The translations under genes were made by a program, and so were the position numbers. Positions 60,011 to 64,000 of a DNA stretch of 64,000 nt are shown in pieces. The notes beneath the pieces are model-generated. The model was given only the letters and a program-made list of their open reading frames with translations, searched no databases and was not told where the DNA came from. Location: the NCBI RefSeq assembly GCF_003369915.1, contig NC_046674.1, positions 3,596,001 to 3,660,000 of the forward strand, given 5' to 3'. Within the stretch, counting starts at the first letter, position 1. Each line of letters opens with the position of its first letter. The stretch is from Drosophila miranda (lineage: Eukaryota > Arthropoda > Insecta > Diptera > Drosophilidae).

Positions 60011-62057
60011 CTTTGAAAGTATCTTATGGATGCAGTCCCCCCCCCCATCCCATGAAAATCCACAGTCAATCCACGGCCAAGTCGTGCCAAAGATGGAAAT
60101 TGGGGCCACATCCATATTTCCGAGATAGATTTCAAAGGGATTAAGCCTGCTCGCTGTCTCCTTTTCTCTCTCTCTCTCTGTGTCTTCCTCTTTGTGGATT
60201 GTCTCTTGGTTGGTGGTCTCCACAGATCCACTGATCCTCTGATTCTTTAATTAAAGTTCTCCTTTTTGTTTTTTGTGTTTTATTCTGTGCCAAACGGCGC
60301 TGCGTGGGTGGCTGTCAGGCAGATTCTCCTCCACTTTCTGGACTTCAGTGGGGTTTCCATTTCCATTCAGCTTCCTTTTATTCGTATTTTGTTCTTCTTT
60401 TCATTAAATGATCTCTGGGCGGAAGGGAAAACCGTTGCGTCGGGCATTTAAATGTTAATTTTGTGCCTTCAAACACGTGCAACGCTCCGCCCTGCCCCCC
60501 CTCTGCCTTCCGACAAATCCAAAAAAGATACAAAGCTTCGTTCGACTCAAGTGTTGAATGTCATTAGCGCTCTGTCGCCTCGGGGTCGGTCGGTCTCTCG
60601 TTGGGGGAGTCGTCTCTCGATGGGAAAGCAAAGCCAACAACAGCAACAGCAACAAAAAGTGTTTCACGAACGAGGGAGAGGTTGAAATGGATGGTGGATC
60701 CGTAAGTGGCCAACTTGATGACCGGAAACGACAGCGAAACAGTTACATTTGCCGACTGCAGAGTGGACACCGGACGGTGGGGGCCAACACCTGAGGCAAA
60801 AGGCCCAAAGAAGCAATAAAAAACAAAAAACACAAAAAAGCAAAGAAGTAAAAGAGTGACAGAGTGGCAGAGTGGTGGCAAAGTGGCAGGGCAAACCTCT
60901 TCTAGCTGCACGTCCACCCACACACTGCCACACGTGTGCCTCTGCCTCTGCCTCTGCCTCGGTCGCTGGTGGCAGCTGCAGCGCGAAACGCTTTCAAGTT
61001 CATTGCAAAAATTGGCAATTCAAGCGCAAAGCAAGGGAAAAATGGAAAAATGGAAAAAGGGGGCCATGGCATCGCTGCAGATGCAACGTTTAAAAATAGC
61101 CAAACGTGTCACCAGAGAGGAGAGGCGACGGGGCGACGAGGCAGCAATGGACTGGCGGCACTGACAGCCAGCAACTGTGGCATCAAATGTGCCAATGAGG
61201 CCAGGCACAAAAGCCAGCCAGAGAGTTGGCTCTTGACAAAATCGAAAATCGAAAAGGGAAAGGGCACATAATCATCGTAGCCGCTGCAGATGGTGGGTAG
61301 GGCCGAGCTGAACCCTTGAAATACCCTGGAATAAGCCATCTATGGATTTTTGGTGGCCAAAAATATGCTTGATTTTTTATACTTTCAATGAACAATGGAG
61401 TAGTATTTTTGCAGTATTTACTGGGCACTATTTCCTTCACTTATTGGGCACCTGTTTTCCACTTTCTGGATATGACTTTTGGGTAGATTGATGGAAGATA
61501 GCCTTCTTTGTATTTCTACAGATATTTCTTTAAAGAGAATTACAGGCAAAGCGGTATTACAATTACTGATGACTTGTTCTCCACATTCCGATCATAATAT
61601 TTCCTTCGTTTCCTGTAGAATGAATAATAATTGCTTGTAAATCGTTGAATCTAAAAACAATCTGCACCATATCTTAATAATTGGGTAACCCATAGCATTT
61701 GTCTTTCGAAAACTGAGATACTTTTTTACAAGATCCATAATCTCCTTGCATATGGCTCCTATATACTCCAAAATATCCCTCATGAGTACTCTTTTTTTTG
61801 AAAGGTGATTCATTTGTAGACGCTTTGGCTTTCGGTTCGCGTAGCTTTTCCTCGAGTGAGCACCCACCAAAACGCCTCGAACTGGTGACAATTAGTGGAC
61901 GATCGGAGGAGCAGGGGCGTGGAGGAGCCAGAGCGAAGCAGGGAATGAAAGCGACTCCAATCAGCAGAGGAGTATCTGCCCGGCTGAAGAGTAGGTGGAA
62001 GATATAGGAGGAGTGGAGCCCTGGAGGTGGATCTTGCCAGTGGCGGAGGAAGACGTG
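60011..62057. other. Intergenic, no gene recognised
   Basis: GC content rises from about 60.4 kb on, with CAACAG runs at 60640. Frames here are short, mutually overlapping and without known domains. Confidence 0.4.
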
Positions 62058-62073
62058 GCGCATGCGCATGCGC
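62058..62073. promoter_or_regulatory. Two overlapping NRF-1/Ewg-type sites in a CpG-rich block
   Basis: GCGCATGCGCATGCGC contains two overlapping palindromes matching the NRF-1 consensus YGCGCAYGCGCR core. In Drosophila the NRF-1 homologue is Erect wing. It sits in an unusually GC- and CpG-rich block (62040-62220) that includes GGCGGGGCG and CGGCGACGGCGACGG, suggesting a promoter for a transcript not otherwise seen. Confidence 0.4.
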
Positions 62074-62984
62074 AGAGGGGCGGGGTAGGCGTGGTAGGCG
62101 GGGCGTCGCTTGTCGTGTGCGTGATGCGCATGAGCGAAGCGTCATTGCGCCTTAAATGGGATCAGAGCAGAGCAGAGCAGGCGGCGACGGCGACGGCGAC
62201 GGCGGCGCACAACTTGCAACATAACTGACAAACGAGAGGCACACACAAAGAGAGGCAAAGGAGTGAACGAGAGGGGGTGGGGGGCAATTGTTGTTGAAAT
62301 TTTTGCAACATTTCTTATTGTTGTTGTCGCATTTGTCGGCTGTGCAACGATGCGTTGATTAAGGTTGCGGGGTTGGGGGCGTTGATGGACTAGGGGGGGA
62401 GGGGTGGTCGAGGCGTAGAGGGGTCATTCCTCCTCCTGTTGTGCTGTTCTGTTTGCCATTTTTGGGCAACTGCAACATGGGGCAACTTTTGGGGTTGCCT
62501 CGCACACTCAACATTCAACGTGCAACATGCAACATTCAACAGAGACAGAGCCAGAGCCATAACTCTTTTCGTCCAAAGGCCAGGCCCTCGATTCCCTTCG
62601 TTTTTGCGTCTGTGTGGATTTCCTTTTGTGAATTATTGAAATTGTTTCTGCGATTGATCTCTGAACGGAGTTGCAGTTGCATGCTTGCAGCGTGGCAGCT
62701 TCTGTTTACTGCAGGGAGTCGGCGCAGGGTCAGGCCTCCTCTGACGCTGTCTGACGTCTGACGTCTGACATTTGCCGGCAATCAATCAATCAAAGAAATA
62801 GTCAAGAGATATCGTCAAGAGTCCGTCGTAGAGGGACATCAGAGAGGCATATTTATGACAGTCACGAGAGGAAAGAAAGAGCGAGAGCGCACCTTTTCTC
62901 ATAGGGAAAATTTTTACACGGGAATGGAGATAAAGATTGAAGCTTTTACTTATCTTTTGTGAATACTACTCTTAAGGGTACTTC
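62074..62984. other. CpG-rich block then AT-rich intergenic DNA
   Basis: After the NRF-1-like sites the sequence holds GCGACG repeats and then returns to ordinary composition, with a tandem TGACGTC/TGTCTGACG run at 62740-62770. I see no gene. Confidence 0.35.
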
Positions 62985-63165
62985 AATATAGATAGATAGA
63001 TGGATAGATACATGGATATATAAACAGATACATAGCTAGAATGATATAGATACAGATAGATAAAGATATACAAAGATACACAGATATCTAGTTAGAAAGA
63101 TACAAATACTTGTTACATAGATCGCTAGATAAACGCTTAGAAAGATGCATAGATAGATGGATAAA
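62985..63165 (+). repeat. Degenerate GATA-type tetranucleotide repeat
   Basis: GATA, GATG and GATAC units recur as in ATAGATAGATGGATAGATAC, decaying over about 180 bp. Confidence 0.85.
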
Positions 63166-63402
63166 TAATATATCGAAATATACATCTCTTTTCATATAAA
63201 TCTTTCAAAAGACACTATCAAATCCACATGAAAATACCCCAAAATAAACAAATAACAAATGCCTTGGATCTCTGGCGCACAACTGCGGATCAGATTTCAT
63301 TCGCCACAAGCCACAGCCACAGTCACAGTCACAGCCACAAAATTATGGTCCCCTGATCCAAACCAAAGTCAATGCCAAAACAGAATAAAAATATATTACA
63401 AG

Positions 63403-63573
63403 TGGAGGAGGAGGAGGGGGAGCAGGGGGGGAGGAGTGTGGTAGGAGAAGGAGGAGCAGGAGCAGGGGGGAGGAGTGTGGCAGGAGGAGTGTGGCTGAAG
63501 GAGGAGGAGGATGGGGAGCAGGGGGGAGGAGTGTGGCAGGAGGAGGAGGAGCAGGGAGGAGTGTGGCTGAAAG
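63403..63573 (+). repeat. G-rich minisatellite, GGAGGAGTGTGG units
   Basis: The unit, about 30 bp long, combines GGAGGAGTGTGG(C/T)AGG with GGAGGAGCAGGGGG. GGAGGAGTGTGG occurs five or more times with variable GGA filler. The plus strand carries many G-runs. Confidence 0.85.
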
Positions 63574-64000
63574 GAGATTCTTTCTTCATATCACAAAAAC
63601 AAATGTCGGTCGGAATTTTGCGCCGACTTAAAATAACACATCAAAACGTTTCGTTTCCCCTCAAGATTCCCTTCTTCCCTTCCCCTTTGCGGCCCCCCCC
63701 GAAAAAGTCCCCAGGGAATTCGAGGGATCCGCTGTAATGTCAACAGAAAATGGGGACAAATGGGCAACGCAAAAAACAAGCGAGAATCGAGTAACGAGAA
63801 ACGAGAATCGAGAGGATGAAAGGAAATCAAAAAAATGAAAAATGAACAAGAAATTGAGGCACAAACTGCAGCAATCAGAGCCACAAAACTGAGCCACAAA
63901 CTGCTGCAATCAGAGCCGCAAATAGTGGCAGGGGGGAGGGGTTGAAATCTGGAGAAAAAAAAGAGAAGCGAGATCCCAAAAGAAATGGAATGACACTTAA
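63574..64000. other. Window end, no gene recognised
   Basis: A direct repeat of GAGCCACAAA and CTGCAGCAATCAGAGCC-type sequence occurs at 63865-63920. No coding region is supported. Confidence 0.4.

Noticed and set aside
1..64000. CRISPR arrays, bacterial operons, insertion sequences or viral genes
   Set aside because: The window is eukaryotic nuclear DNA. No spaced direct-repeat array, ribosome-binding site pattern, transposase, reverse transcriptase or viral frame was seen.

Overview
This is a euchromatic insect (Drosophila) window with short GT-AG introns, fly core-promoter motifs (Ohler motif 1, DRE), A-rich UTRs and abundant simple repeats. All seven recognisable genes have clear Drosophila orthologues: Tequila, a COX18-type insertase, an F-box gene (CG4911-like), Argk1, a second arginine kinase (Argk2-like), CG9705, a RING/WD40 E3 (RFWD3/CG13025-like) and Neurotactin (counting the kinases as two gives eight loci). 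They look like Muller element D (D. melanogaster 3L). From memory the first group maps near 66F and the second near 72-73 in D. melanogaster, so the window is probably from another species (an obscura-group fly is plausible) and carries a rearrangement junction at about 37-38.5 kb. No database was consulted.

Layout. 1-8.3 kb (minus): the N-terminal 2,384 residues of Tequila, a mosaic secreted protein with a signal peptide, fifteen peritrophin-A-like chitin-binding domains, a mucin-like segment, LDLa and SRCR domains. The serine-protease domain should lie just beyond base 1. 8.9-10 kb (minus): COX18. 10.3-16.8 kb (plus): the F-box gene, with a likely 5' leader exon and a very long A-rich 3' region. 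17.8-35.6 kb (plus): Argk1, one shared catalytic exon served by at least two alternative N-terminal coding exon sets in large introns. 35.7-36.9 kb (minus): an intronless arginine kinase with a mitochondrial-type presequence, tail to tail with Argk1. 38.6-39.8 kb (minus): a cold-shock-domain protein. 40.4-42.5 kb (plus): the RFWD3-like ligase. 43.8-46.5 kb (minus): Neurotactin. 46.5-64 kb: no recognisable protein gene; microsatellites, repeat clusters, a miRNA-like hairpin and candidate promoters, probably the Nrt upstream/5' intron region.

The most biologically coherent unit is the arginine kinase locus. From one catalytic core it can make a soluble enzyme, a form starting MGLCASK (predicted N-myristoylated/palmitoylated) and a form with a long Pro/Ala-rich N-terminus. 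The neighbouring gene adds a form with a predicted mitochondrial presequence. Together they read as a compartment-addressed phosphoarginine shuttle. The least explained signals are coding-like minus-strand exons with good splice sites inside Argk1 introns, a near-perfect 63-nt hairpin at 51.4 kb, diverged unclassified repeats in an Argk1 intron, and a dense GTATCTT/AAGATAC cluster at 58.6-60 kb.
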